NCBI GenBank assembly: GCA_044225675.1
Contig: JBGAIH010000016.1
Span: 50,072 to 114,071, forward strand
Direction of reading: 5' to 3'
DNA: 64,000 bases
Source of the DNA: JACMQX01 sp044225675
Lineage (GTDB): Bacteria > Pseudomonadota > Gammaproteobacteria > Burkholderiales > Burkholderiaceae_C
How positions within the stretch are numbered: the stretch's first letter is position 1; each line of letters begins with the position of its first letter. Both the position numbers and the translations under genes were made by a program. The notes under the pieces are model-generated. The model made no database searches, had not been told where the DNA came from, and was given only the letters and a program-made list of their open reading frames with translations. Below, piece after piece: positions 35,788 to 44,172 of the stretch.

Positions 35788-38366
35788 GCGGCGTGACGTC
35801 CCCCGGCAAGGCGCCAGGCTCCTTCTCCGGCGCTGGCGCGGCGCAGGCTCCGCTGGCCGGCCTGCGCGTGCTCGACCTGTCCACCGTGGTGGCCGGGCCG
35901 TTCGGCTCCGAGATCCTCGGCTACCTCGGCGCCGACGTGATCCGCATCGACGCGCCGTCGACCGCTGCGCCCCTGGCCGTGCAGCCGGCCGGAACACCCG
36001 TTTCGGAGCCCGAGGGCTTCACCTGGGCACTGGCACGCAACAAGCGCAGCATCTGCCTGGACCTCAAGAGCCCCGAGGGCAAGGCGCGCTTCCTGGAACT
36101 CGTGCGCTGCAGCGACGTGGTCTATGACAATTTCCGGCCCGGCGTGATGCAGCGCCTCGGGCTCGACGTGGCCGCTCTGCAGGCGGCCAACCCGCGCATC
36201 GTCTGCTGCTCGATCACCGGCTTCGGCACCGACGGCCCCTGGGCCGGCGTGGGCGCCTATGACGTGGCGGTACAGGCGCTTGGTGGCTCGATGAGCATCA
36301 CAGGCACCGGCCGCGAAGGCGACATTCCCTGCCGCCTGGGCGTGCCCATCGGCGACATCGGCGGCGCGCTGTATGCCGTGATCGGCACGCTGGCCGCGCT
36401 GGCAGGCCGCGACCGCACGGGCGAGGGCCAGGCCTTCGACGTGTCGCTGCTCGACGTGCAGCTGGCCATGAACACCTATCGCGTGCCGCAGACCTTCGGC
36501 AGCGGCATGTCGTTCCAGGCCGCGTCGCCGCGCCGGGGCGGCGCCGGCGCCACGCCCTACGGTCCGTTCCAGTGCGCCGACAGCGCGTGGGTGGTGATCG
36601 GCGTGGCCAGCAATTTCTGGAAGGCCTTCTGCGCCGTGATGGAGCGGCCGCAGTGGGCGGACGACCCGCGCTTTGCAACGCTGGCGCAGCGCCAGGCGAA
36701 CCAGCGCGAGCTGGAGCTGCTGGTGGAGGCGCGCTTTCGCGACGACACCGCTGCCGCCTGGGAAACGCGCCTCGTGCAAGGCGGCGTTCCGGCCGCGCGC
36801 GTCAACGAGATCCATGAAGCCTTTGCGCATCCGCAGGCACAGGCCCGCGGCATGCTCGCGCGCTTCGAGCAGGCGACGGGGCGGGTGATTCACGCGGCGG
36901 CCAGTCCGCTGCGCTTTGCCGGCGAGCCGCCGCTGCCGCAGCGCGCGCCGGTGGGGACGGGCGAGAACACCGAGGAGGTGCTGCGCGAGCTGGCGTCGGC
37001 GCCTGAGGCTTCTGCGGTGGGCGCATCCCGATCCGCGTCACCCGCACCCGGCGTGCAGCCCCGGCCGCTCACGCCGCTGCAGCAGGAGATCGCCGCGATG
37101 GCGGCCATGCCCGGCCCGCTGGCGGGCACGCTGGTGCTGGAGCTGTGCGGCGACGAGCCGAGCGGCACGCTGGGCACGCAGATCCTCGCCGACCTCGGCG
37201 CCACGGTGCTCAAGATCGAACGGCCTCCCGCAGGCGAGCCCGCCCCCGTCGGCGAGCTGCCCGAAGGTGGCCGCGTGCCGCCGGCCATCGCCTATGCCTT
37301 CGGGCTCAACCGCAACAAGCGCAGCGTCTGCCTCGACCTCAAGTCGGCCGAAGGCCTGGCGCTGATGCGCCAGCTTGCGCAGGCCGCCGACGTGGTCTAC
37401 GACAACCACAAGCCCGGCACGATGGCGCGCCTGGGCCTGGACGCCGCAGCGCTGCGCGCGCTCAAGCCCGCGTTGGTGTGCTGCTCGGTCTCGGGCTACG
37501 GGCAGGACGGCCCCTGGGCCAGCCAGCCCGCCTATGACGCCACGGTGCAGGCCATCGGCGGCGCCATGAGCATCACCGGCACGGGCGAGCCCGGCTCGCC
37601 GCCGGTGCGCTGGGGCAATCCGATCGGCGGCATCGGCGGCGCGCTGTATGCGGCGATCGGCATCCTCGCCGCGCTGCGCCGGCGCGACGCGACGGGCCAG
37701 GGCGCCGCGCTGGACATCGCCCTGTTCGACGTGCAGCTCGCGATGCAGGGCTACCGCGTGCCGACCGCCATGAGCGGCATGCGCTACGCCGCCACGCCCC
37801 GGCGCGGCGGCAACGGCGCCATGCCCTACGGTCCGTTCCTGGCCGGCGACGGCCGCTGGTTCGTGCTCGGCATCACCGGCCAGTTCTGGGCCAAGGCCTG
37901 CGAGGCCTTCGGGCACCCCGAGTGGGTGAACGATCCACGGATCGCCAACGAAGCCCTGCGCCGCGAGAACGAGCCCTATCTCAACGCCCTGGTGTCCGAA
38001 GCCATGGCGCGCGAGACGGCCGACGAGTGGCAGCGCCGCTTCGTGCAGCTGGGCATTCCGGGCGCCAAGGTGGTGAACATCCGCGAGGCGTTCGAGCATC
38101 CTCATGTGGCGCTGCGGCACATGCTGGTGGGCTTCAGTGACGACCACCCGCTGGGCCGCCACATCCAGGTCGCGGGCAATCCGATCCGCTTTGCGGGCAC
38201 CGGCAAGCCGAGCTTCCAGCCGGTACCGGGGCTGGGTGCCGACACCGAGCGCGTATTGAACCGTCTGGCCGGCGTGAACGCCACCGCACTGCAGTCGCAG
38301 CGCGACGCACGCGTGGCCTGGTGGCCGGCGCAAGGCCTGGTGTACGAACGGCCCAGCGTGGTGTAA
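35784..38366 (+). CDS. Tandem (fused) class III CoA-transferase
   Basis: Protein of 860 residues with two CaiB/BaiF domains (about 23-400 and 445-830) joined by an Ala/Pro/Ser linker. Single-domain family members are about 400 residues and form interlocked homodimers, so this is a covalent pseudo-dimer. The nucleophilic Asp of the family is present in the first half (Asp191 in GVPIGDIGGALY), but the matching place in the second half is Gly616 (GNPIGGIGGALY). The DMSP enzyme DddD is a known tandem class III example. A role as the CoA donor step that activates or re-activates the pathway acid is likely. It is the last gene of the operon; start ATGA overlap. Confidence 0.88.
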   Translation: MSGVTSPGKAPGSFSGAGAAQAPLAGLRVLDLSTVVAGPFGSEILGYLGADVIRIDAPSTAAPLAVQPAGTPVSEPEGFTWALARNKRSICLDLKSPEGKARFLELVRCSDVVYDNFRPGVMQRLGLDVAALQAANPRIVCCSITGFGTDGPWAGVGAYDVAVQALGGSMSITGTGREGDIPCRLGVPIGDIGGALYAVIGTLAALAGRDRTGEGQAFDVSLLDVQLAMNTYRVPQTFGSGMSFQAASPRRGGAGATPYGPFQCADSAWVVIGVASNFWKAFCAVMERPQWADDPRFATLAQRQANQRELELLVEARFRDDTAAAWETRLVQGGVPAARVNEIHEAFAHPQAQARGMLARFEQATGRVIHAAASPLRFAGEPPLPQRAPVGTGENTEEVLRELASAPEASAVGASRSASPAPGVQPRPLTPLQQEIAAMAAMPGPLAGTLVLELCGDEPSGTLGTQILADLGATVLKIERPPAGEPAPVGELPEGGRVPPAIAYAFGLNRNKRSVCLDLKSAEGLALMRQLAQAADVVYDNHKPGTMARLGLDAAALRALKPALVCCSVSGYGQDGPWASQPAYDATVQAIGGAMSITGTGEPGSPPVRWGNPIGGIGGALYAAIGILAALRRRDATGQGAALDIALFDVQLAMQGYRVPTAMSGMRYAATPRRGGNGAMPYGPFLAGDGRWFVLGITGQFWAKACEAFGHPEWVNDPRIANEALRRENEPYLNALVSEAMARETADEWQRRFVQLGIPGAKVVNIREAFEHPHVALRHMLVGFSDDHPLGRHIQVAGNPIRFAGTGKPSFQPVPGLGADTERVLNRLAGVNATALQSQRDARVAWWPAQGLVYERPSVV

Positions 38367-38430
38367 ACCGGGCCGGGCTGATGCCGGAGGGCACGTTGTG
38401 ATGACGACGCGTCCGACCCCACCAACGACA

Positions 38431-38454
38431 ACGGCGACCGAGGTCGCCGTTTTT
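38431..38454 (+). terminator. Rho-independent terminator of the CoA-ester operon
   Basis: ACGGCGACC and GGTCGCCGT form a tight hairpin followed by TTTTT, 65 bp after the stop of the tandem CoA-transferase. Confidence 0.85.
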
Positions 38455-38486
38455 CATGGTGCCGGGCCCGTGTCCGGGCCGGTGGT

Positions 38487-39476
38487 TCACTCCTGCGAGA
38501 TCTTGCCTTCGCTGACGACCTTGCTCGAACGCTCGACCTCTTCCTTGACGACCTGCAGGAACTGCGGACGCGTGTAGGACGTGTACTCGATGCCGAAGGT
38601 CTGGAGCTGCGCGCGCATCTCGGGCAGGTCCATGACCTTGCGGCAGTCGGCGTTGATCTGGTCCAGCAGCGGGCCGGGGACCTGGGCCGATGCCAGCAGG
38701 CCGAACCACGAGGCGTACTCCACGCCCTTGAAGCCCTGCTCCGCCATGGTAGGGATGTCCGGTGCCGACTGCAGGCGCGTGGCATGCACCGCGCCGATGG
38801 CGCGCAGCTTGCCGTTGCGCACCTGGCCCATGACGGTGGATGCACCGCCGATGTACATGTCGACCGTGTCGCTCAGCAGCGCCTGCATGACGGGCGCCGC
38901 GCCGTTGAAGGGCACGTGCAGCAGCTTGATGCCGGCCACACTTTGCAGCAGTTCGGACGCCAGGTGGGGCGCGCTGCCGATGGCCGAGCTGCCGTAGGTG
39001 AGCTTGCCCGGATTGGCCTTGGCCATGGCGACGAATTCCTTGGCGTCCTTCACCGGCAGACCGGCGCGCACGACCATGATGCTGGGCGACAGGCCGAACA
39101 GCGCCACCGGCGCGAAGTCGCGCAGGGTGCGGTAGGTGGCGGTCTTGGGATTGAGCACCTCGTAGGCGCCGTTGGCGGCGTTGTTGGTGAACAGCAGGGT
39201 GTAGCCGTCCGGCGTGGCCTTGAGCGCCTGCATGGCCGCGATGGAGCCCGACGCGCCCGCCTTGTTGTCGACGATGACGGGCTGCTTCCACATGTCCGAC
39301 AGGTGCTTGGCCATGGCGCGCACGTAGATGTCGGTCGGCCCGCCAGCCGGGTAGCCTACGAGGATGGTGACGGGGCGCGTGGGGAAGGCGCCCTGGGCGA
39401 AGACGCTCGGGGCAATGGCGCCGAGGGCGGCGCCGGCAGCGGCAGCGCCGAAGGTTCTGCGCGAGATGGTTTGCAT
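38487..39476 (-). CDS. Bug/TctC-family periplasmic solute-binding protein
   Basis: Receptor of 329 residues. The N-terminus MQTISRRTFGAAAAGAALGA has a twin-arginine export signal with cleavage near VFAQG. The mature start (FPTRPVTILVGYPAGGPTDIYVRAMA) is typical of the Bug family. No TctAB membrane genes are near. The start at 39476 has CAGGAGAC upstream. Two copies of the regulon operator (D and E) lie 66-220 bp upstream, so it probably binds the regulon's carboxylic acid substrate. Confidence 0.9.
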   Translation of the reverse strand: MQTISRRTFGAAAAGAALGAIAPSVFAQGAFPTRPVTILVGYPAGGPTDIYVRAMAKHLSDMWKQPVIVDNKAGASGSIAAMQALKATPDGYTLLFTNNAANGAYEVLNPKTATYRTLRDFAPVALFGLSPSIMVVRAGLPVKDAKEFVAMAKANPGKLTYGSSAIGSAPHLASELLQSVAGIKLLHVPFNGAAPVMQALLSDTVDMYIGGASTVMGQVRNGKLRAIGAVHATRLQSAPDIPTMAEQGFKGVEYASWFGLLASAQVPGPLLDQINADCRKVMDLPEMRAQLQTFGIEYTSYTRPQFLQVVKEEVERSSKVVSEGKISQE

Positions 39477-39541
39477 GTCAGGTCTCCTGTTTGAACGTCG
39501 CCTGGAGCGCGTCGCAGCGAACATCCGGTTGCTCGAACATT

Positions 39542-39559
39542 TACTACCGGTTGGTAGGA
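39542..39559. promoter_or_regulatory. Operator D of the predicted TetR regulon
   Basis: TACTACC-GGTT-GGTAGGA, with perfect CTACC/GGTAG arms, 66 bp upstream of the Bug gene start. Confidence 0.75.
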
Positions 39560-39678
39560 TTGAGGCATTAGAGCCTGCCGGGAGAGGCTTGTCAAGCGGG
39601 GCGATACGGGGGAGGTTTCCCCTGAGACCTCTCTGGTTTCGATGTTCTGCCTCAGATGTGGGTGGGGTAGCGGCAGGA

Positions 39679-39696
39679 AGCTACCTGTTGGTACAG
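39679..39696. promoter_or_regulatory. Operator E, weaker copy
   Basis: AGCTACC-TGTT-GGTACAG. One mismatch in the inner arm; same spacing as the other sites. It may be an auxiliary site for the Bug promoter or a chance match. Confidence 0.5.
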
Positions 39697-39756
39697 ATGG
39701 GTGGTTGGCGGTGGCGTTGCCGCAGGTCCTTGCCTTGGCTTTTGTGGCACCTCGCG

Positions 39757-40001
39757 CTGTCTCGCGGCGGGCGGCAGGCCGGTGGGGGCTCATACTGGAG
39801 CGGCCTGCGCTGCGCGCAGGCTCCGCTGCGGTGCTCGGGCTTGCGGGCCGGTGCAGAACTCGCTTCGTTCGCTTCGCTCTCTACACTCAGACAGCTGCAC
39901 CGAGTCAGATGACGAAGCGCGCTTCGCGCGCGCCCGCAAGCCCTCCGCTCCTCGCCGCTCCAGAAATCGCCCCCACCGGCCTGCCGCCCGCCGCGAGACA
40001 G
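39757..40001. repeat. Palindromic intergenic repeat element, copy 1
   Basis: A 245-bp element bounded by perfect 33-bp inverted repeats (39757-39789 and 39969-40001; outer end CTGTCTCGCGG). Further nested inverted matches occur inside, for example CTGGAGCGG/CCGCTCCAG and GCTTGCGGGC/GCCCGCAAGC. The DNA could fold into one long hairpin. No ORF in it is convincing. The central part is repeated in inverted orientation in the next element. Confidence 0.8.
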
Positions 40002-40088
40002 AAGTAGCGTCTGGGTTGGCGCTGCAGATTCAAGGCATCGCACCTCGTCGACTGCGACTGTGAACACGGCGGCGTCAGCGTTGGCGCC

Positions 40089-40121
40089 TGCAACTACAAC
40101 TGCAACTACAACTACAACTGC
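40089..40121. repeat. AACTGCAACTAC-type microsatellite
   Basis: Short array of CAACTA/CAACTG hexamers between the two palindromic elements. No function seen. Confidence 0.6.
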
Positions 40122-40216
40122 GAGAGCAAATGTGTTGCGCGCCGAGCGCCCATCAACGGCGAAGCCAACCGCAGTGCAGCGCGTGACGCAGTCGCAGGCC
40201 AGCCCACCCGCCTCCC

Positions 40217-40455
40217 GGCAAAGTCGCGTGCCCCTGGGGCCGGGGCGCGCCTTCTGGGGCGCCGAGGAACGGAGGTCTTGCGGGCGCGCGCGCAGCGCGC
40301 TTCGTCATCTGACTCGGTGCCGCTGTCTGAGCGCAGCGCGAAGCGCGTAGCGAGTTCGGCACCGGCCCGCAAGACCGAGTACCGCAGGGCAGTCGGACAC
40401 GAAGTGCCGACCGCCCCAGCGAAGCGCCCCGGCCCCAGGGGCACGCGACTTTGCC
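40217..40455. repeat. Palindromic intergenic repeat element, copy 2
   Basis: A 239-bp element with perfect 32-bp terminal inverted repeats (40217-40248 and 40424-40455), whose outer sequence differs from copy 1. Its core, from CTTGCGGGC near 40275 to GGCCCGCAAG near 40373, is the reverse complement of the copy 1 core with scattered changes; shared words include GAGTCAGATGACGAAGCGCGC when read on the minus strand. The elements therefore share a mobile core placed inside different flanking palindromes. The rest of the 39477-40514 spacer shows no gene. Confidence 0.78.
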
Positions 40456-40514
40456 TCGCGAGGTCTCAGAGAGCCACCACAGCCCGCACCAGGAGCAAGC
40501 CGGTGAGCCGTCCC

Positions 40515-42089
40515 TCAAGCGACGCTGCGCTCCTGCCCCGCCCAGTAAGGCGCCCGCAGCTCGCGCTTGAGCACCTTGCCGCTCGCATTGCGCGGCAGCG
40601 CGTCCACGAAGGCGTAACGGCGCGGGATCTTGAATCCTCCGAGTCGCTCGCGGCAGAAGGCGATCAGCTCCGCGTCATCGGGCTGGCGCGTGCCGCGTGG
40701 CACGCACACCGCCATGATGGCCTCGCCCCACTTCACGTCGGGCACGCCGATCACCGCCACATCGGCGATGTCGGGATGCTCCATCAGCACGTTCTCCACC
40801 TCGCGCGGGTAGACATTGGTACCGCCGGTCACGATCATGTCCTTGAGCCGGTCGCGCAGATAGATGTAGCCTTCTTCGTCCATCGACGCCACGTCGCCCG
40901 AATGCAGCCAGCCATCGCGCAGCGTCTGCGCCGTGGCGTCGGGGTTGCGCCAGTAGCCCATCATCACGTTCGGGCCGCGCACGATCAGCTCGCCCGGCTC
41001 GCCCGGTGGCAGGTCGCGGCCCGCGTCGTCGACGATGCGCACCTCCGCCAGCACCGGCCGCCCTGTGGAGCGCAGCAGGTGCTCCTGGCCCGCCAGGGCG
41101 CGTGCATGGTCCACCTCATTGAGGTAGACGAAGCCGCCGGACGACTCGGTCAGGCCGTAGCCCTGGATCAGGTCGCAGCGGAACACGGCCAGCGCGCGGC
41201 GCAGCAGCGCGACGCTCACCGGCGCGGCGCCGTAGTAGATCACGCGCAGCTGGCTGAAGTCACGCTCGGCAATGTCGGGAATGTCGTCGAGCAGCGACTG
41301 CATGATCGCCGGCACCATGTTGCAGGTGTTGATGCGCTCGCGCACCAGCGTATCGACGAACTCCGGTCCGTCGAAGTGCTCCATCAGCACCACCGTGCCC
41401 TTGGTCACTGCGGCATTGATGATGCGGTGCACGCCGGCCGCGTGGTACAGCGGCGTGGTCACCAGCGCCCGCTCGCCCGGCGCCTTGCTCGCGCTGGACG
41501 CCGTCATCGATTGCTCGACGTGGGCCAGCACGTTCTCGTGGCTGATCATCACCCCCTTGGGCAGCCCGGTGGTGCCGCTGGTGTAGATCAGGTAGAGCAT
41601 GTCGGTCGGCTTGACCGGACGGTTCGGCCGGCTCGCCGGATGCCCGGCCAGGAACTGCGCCAGGGTCTGCCAGCCCGCTGGCGCGGCTGCGTCCAGCGCA
41701 ACCAGGCGGATGCCCGGCAGCAAGCGCGGCAGGGCCAGGGCGTCGATGGCCTGGACGTAGGCTTCGCCGCGCACGAACAGGATGCGCGGCTCGCTGTCGC
41801 GCAGGATCGCCAGCCACTCGGGCGGCGCCAGCCGGTAGTTGAGCATGACGGGCGCGACGCCCGCCTTGGCAGCGCCGATGAGCATCAGCCCCATCTCGAT
41901 CGCGTTGGTCGACAGGCAGGAGATCCGGTCGCCAATGGCCAGGCCGCCGGCGACCATCGCGTTCGCCCACTGGTTGGCCTGCGCATCGGCCTGCGCGTAG
42001 CTCAGGGTGCGGCCCTTCATCGACAGGAAGGGCAGGTCCGGCCGCGTGGTGGCCGTGTACTCGAACCAGTCGTGGACGCGCCAGCTCAT
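40515..42089 (-). CDS. AMP-forming acyl-CoA ligase
   Basis: ANL-superfamily ligase of 524 residues that activates a carboxylic acid with ATP and CoA. The AMP/phosphate loop is YTSGTTGLPKGV (about 169-180); others are YGLTESSGG, the hinge region GEPGELIVRGPNVMMGYW, HSGDVASMD, and the catalytic Lys in NASGKVLKREL. It resembles medium/long-chain or aromatic acid ligases. The start overlaps the stop of the TetR-family gene (ATGA), so regulator and ligase are made from one transcript. It is probably the entry enzyme of the regulon. Confidence 0.9.
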   Translation of the reverse strand: MSWRVHDWFEYTATTRPDLPFLSMKGRTLSYAQADAQANQWANAMVAGGLAIGDRISCLSTNAIEMGLMLIGAAKAGVAPVMLNYRLAPPEWLAILRDSEPRILFVRGEAYVQAIDALALPRLLPGIRLVALDAAAPAGWQTLAQFLAGHPASRPNRPVKPTDMLYLIYTSGTTGLPKGVMISHENVLAHVEQSMTASSASKAPGERALVTTPLYHAAGVHRIINAAVTKGTVVLMEHFDGPEFVDTLVRERINTCNMVPAIMQSLLDDIPDIAERDFSQLRVIYYGAAPVSVALLRRALAVFRCDLIQGYGLTESSGGFVYLNEVDHARALAGQEHLLRSTGRPVLAEVRIVDDAGRDLPPGEPGELIVRGPNVMMGYWRNPDATAQTLRDGWLHSGDVASMDEEGYIYLRDRLKDMIVTGGTNVYPREVENVLMEHPDIADVAVIGVPDVKWGEAIMAVCVPRGTRQPDDAELIAFCRERLGGFKIPRRYAFVDALPRNASGKVLKRELRAPYWAGQERSVA

Positions 42090-42775
42090 CGTGCCGCCTT
42101 CGCCTGGGGATGCACGCCGTTGGCGAACAGGTCGAGGAAGCGGCTGGAGATGTCGTCGGGCGAGAGCGGGCCGTTGTCGCGGTACCAGTAGGTGATCCAG
42201 TTGAACGCGCCGAAGATCGCGAACGACAGCGCGATCGGGTCGCACTTGCGGATCGAGCCGTCGGCAATGCCCTGCGCGATGATCTGCTCGACCTCGCGGT
42301 TCAGGCGCCGGCGGCCGACCCAGAGCTTCTCGCGGCTGTTGGTGGGCAGCGAGCCCGGTGCCGTGTTGCGGATCAGGCAGATGCCGAAGTCGGTCGTCAT
42401 CACGCGGGCATAGCCCTTGAACACGAGTTCGAGCCGCTCCCAGCCGCTCACGTCGGCCTTGCGCACTTCGTCGAGCATGCTGTGCAGCTGCTCGGTCGCG
42501 ATGCGCGAGCATTCGAACAGCATGTCGTCCTTGTTCTTGAGGTAGTAGTAGAGAAAGGGCTTGCTCACGCCCAGCGCCTCGGCGACGTCGGCCACCGAGG
42601 TGCCGTGGTAACCGCGCTCGTTGAAGATCTTGGCGGCCGCGCTGAGGATCTGCATGGCCTTGACGCTGCGCTTGTCGGGCACCGGCTCCGCGCCCTCGGG
42701 TGTGGCCTCGTGCGCCACATGGCGGGCGCGGCGGGCGGGCGTGCGGGGGCTGGACTTGGCTTTGACAACCGGCAT
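42086..42775 (-). CDS. TetR/AcrR-family repressor of the CoA-ester regulon
   Basis: Regulator of 229 residues with a basic, disordered N-terminal extension of about 35 residues. The HTH region is at about 59-80 (TSVADVAEALGVSKPFLYYYLKNKDD), and the rest is a helical ligand domain. The gene lies upstream of, and overlaps, the acyl-CoA ligase gene. Palindromes of one type stand at its own promoter and at the promoters of the divergent catabolic genes 12-16 kb away, so it probably represses all of them. TetR regulators of acyl-CoA pathways are usually released by an acyl-CoA; that is expected here too. Confidence 0.87.
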   Translation of the reverse strand: MPVVKAKSSPRTPARRARHVAHEATPEGAEPVPDKRSVKAMQILSAAAKIFNERGYHGTSVADVAEALGVSKPFLYYYLKNKDDMLFECSRIATEQLHSMLDEVRKADVSGWERLELVFKGYARVMTTDFGICLIRNTAPGSLPTNSREKLWVGRRRLNREVEQIIAQGIADGSIRKCDPIALSFAIFGAFNWITYWYRDNGPLSPDDISSRFLDLFANGVHPQAKAAR

Positions 42776-42837
42776 GGGTTCTGTTCTCCGTGAAGGCGTC
42801 CCGCGCGGCGACAGGCCCTGCGGACGATGTGGCGATT

Positions 42838-42855
42838 TTATACCAGCGGGTAGAT
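42838..42855. promoter_or_regulatory. Operator F, autoregulatory site
   Basis: TTATACC-AGCG-GGTAGAT, 63 bp upstream of the regulator start. On the minus strand the left arm reads GGTATAAAAT, giving a likely -10 TATAAA, so the repressor would block its own promoter and that of the ligase. Confidence 0.75.
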
Positions 42856-42932
42856 TTTGGCGAACATTCCGCCGGCTCCCCGCGTCGAGATTCCGGCGCC
42901 GGGCGCCGCAGGGCGGGCTTCTGGCGCGGCGC

Positions 42933-44159
42933 TCAGGCCGGCGCCAGGGCCTCGTCGAGCACTTCCACCCAGTGTCGCACGGGCGTGTCGGTGCCGCTTT
43001 GCAGATGCGTGATGCAGCCGATGTTGGCCGAGACGATGGCCCTTGGTGCCAGCTCACCCAGATGGCCGAGCTTGCGGTCGCGCAGGGTGGTCGCGATCTG
43101 CGGCTGCAGCACCGAGTAGGTGCCGGCCGAGCCGCAGCACAGATGGGCTTCGTTCGGCGCCGTACGCACGTCGAAGCCGAGCGCACCCAGATGCGTCTCG
43201 ACACCGCCGCGCAGCTTCTGGCCATGCTGCAGCGTGCAGGGCGGATGGAAGGCCAGCGTACCGGGCGCGGGCCGCACGCGGCCCTGCAGCGCGGGCACCA
43301 GTTGCGGCAGCAGCTCGCTCAGGTCGCACGCGAGGGCGCTGATCCGCCGGGCCTTGTCGGCATAGGCCGGATCGTCCCGCAGCAGATGGCCGTAGTCCTT
43401 GACCATGACGCCGCAGCCCGAGGCATTGACGACGATCGCCTCGGCGCCCGCCTCCACCTGCGGCCACCAGGCGTCGATGTTGGCGCGCATCTGCGCCTTG
43501 CCACCGTCCTGGTCATTGAGGTGGAAACGCACCGCGCCACAACAGCCGGCCTGCGGCGCGGCAAGCAGCTCGATGCCGGCGGCGTCGAGCACGCGCGCCG
43601 TGGCGTTGTTGATGTTCGGCGCCATCGACGGCTGGACGCAGCCTTCGAGCATGAGCATGCGGCGGGCATGGCTGCGCGCCGGGCGGCCGCCGGCCGGCCG
43701 GGCTGGCGGGACCTTGGCCTGCAGCGCGGCCGGAAGCAGGCCGCGCACCGCCTGCCCGAGCTTCATGGCCGGGCCGAACAGCGGCGAGGGCAGACCCTCC
43801 TTGAGCGCCCAGCGCAGGGCGCGTTCGGCGGCGGGACGCGGCACCTTGGCGTCAACGATCTTGCGGCCGATGTCCACCAGATGGCCGTACTGCACGCCGC
43901 TCGGGCAGGTCGACTCGCAGTTGCGGCAGGTCAGGCACCGGTCGAGGTGCATCTGGGTGGCGCGCGTGGGCTCGGCGCCTTCGAGCACCTGCTTGATGAG
44001 ATAGATGCGTCCGCGCGGTCCGTCCAGCTCGTCGCCCAGCAGCTGGTAGGTCGGGCAGGTGGCGGTGCAGAAGCCGCAGTGCACGCATTTGCGCAGGATG
44101 GCTTCGGCCTCCTGGCCGTCGGGCGTGCCCTGGAATTCGGGTGCGAGCTGGGTCTGCAT
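42933..44159 (-). CDS. glcF: Glycolate oxidase iron-sulfur subunit
   Basis: Protein of 408 residues that carries two [4Fe-4S] clusters (CVHCGFCTATCPTY and CLTCRNCESTCPSG) and two C-terminal CCG domains (CCGAVRFHL, LCCGSAGTYSVLQ). It passes electrons from the flavin subunits to the membrane quinone pool during oxidation of glycolate to glyoxylate. The ATG at 44159 is 13 bp after glcE. The flavin subunit gene glcD is not in the window. Confidence 0.93.
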   Translation of the reverse strand: MQTQLAPEFQGTPDGQEAEAILRKCVHCGFCTATCPTYQLLGDELDGPRGRIYLIKQVLEGAEPTRATQMHLDRCLTCRNCESTCPSGVQYGHLVDIGRKIVDAKVPRPAAERALRWALKEGLPSPLFGPAMKLGQAVRGLLPAALQAKVPPARPAGGRPARSHARRMLMLEGCVQPSMAPNINNATARVLDAAGIELLAAPQAGCCGAVRFHLNDQDGGKAQMRANIDAWWPQVEAGAEAIVVNASGCGVMVKDYGHLLRDDPAYADKARRISALACDLSELLPQLVPALQGRVRPAPGTLAFHPPCTLQHGQKLRGGVETHLGALGFDVRTAPNEAHLCCGSAGTYSVLQPQIATTLRDRKLGHLGELAPRAIVSANIGCITHLQSGTDTPVRHWVEVLDEALAPA

Positions 44160-44172
44160 GGCGGGGTGCGGC

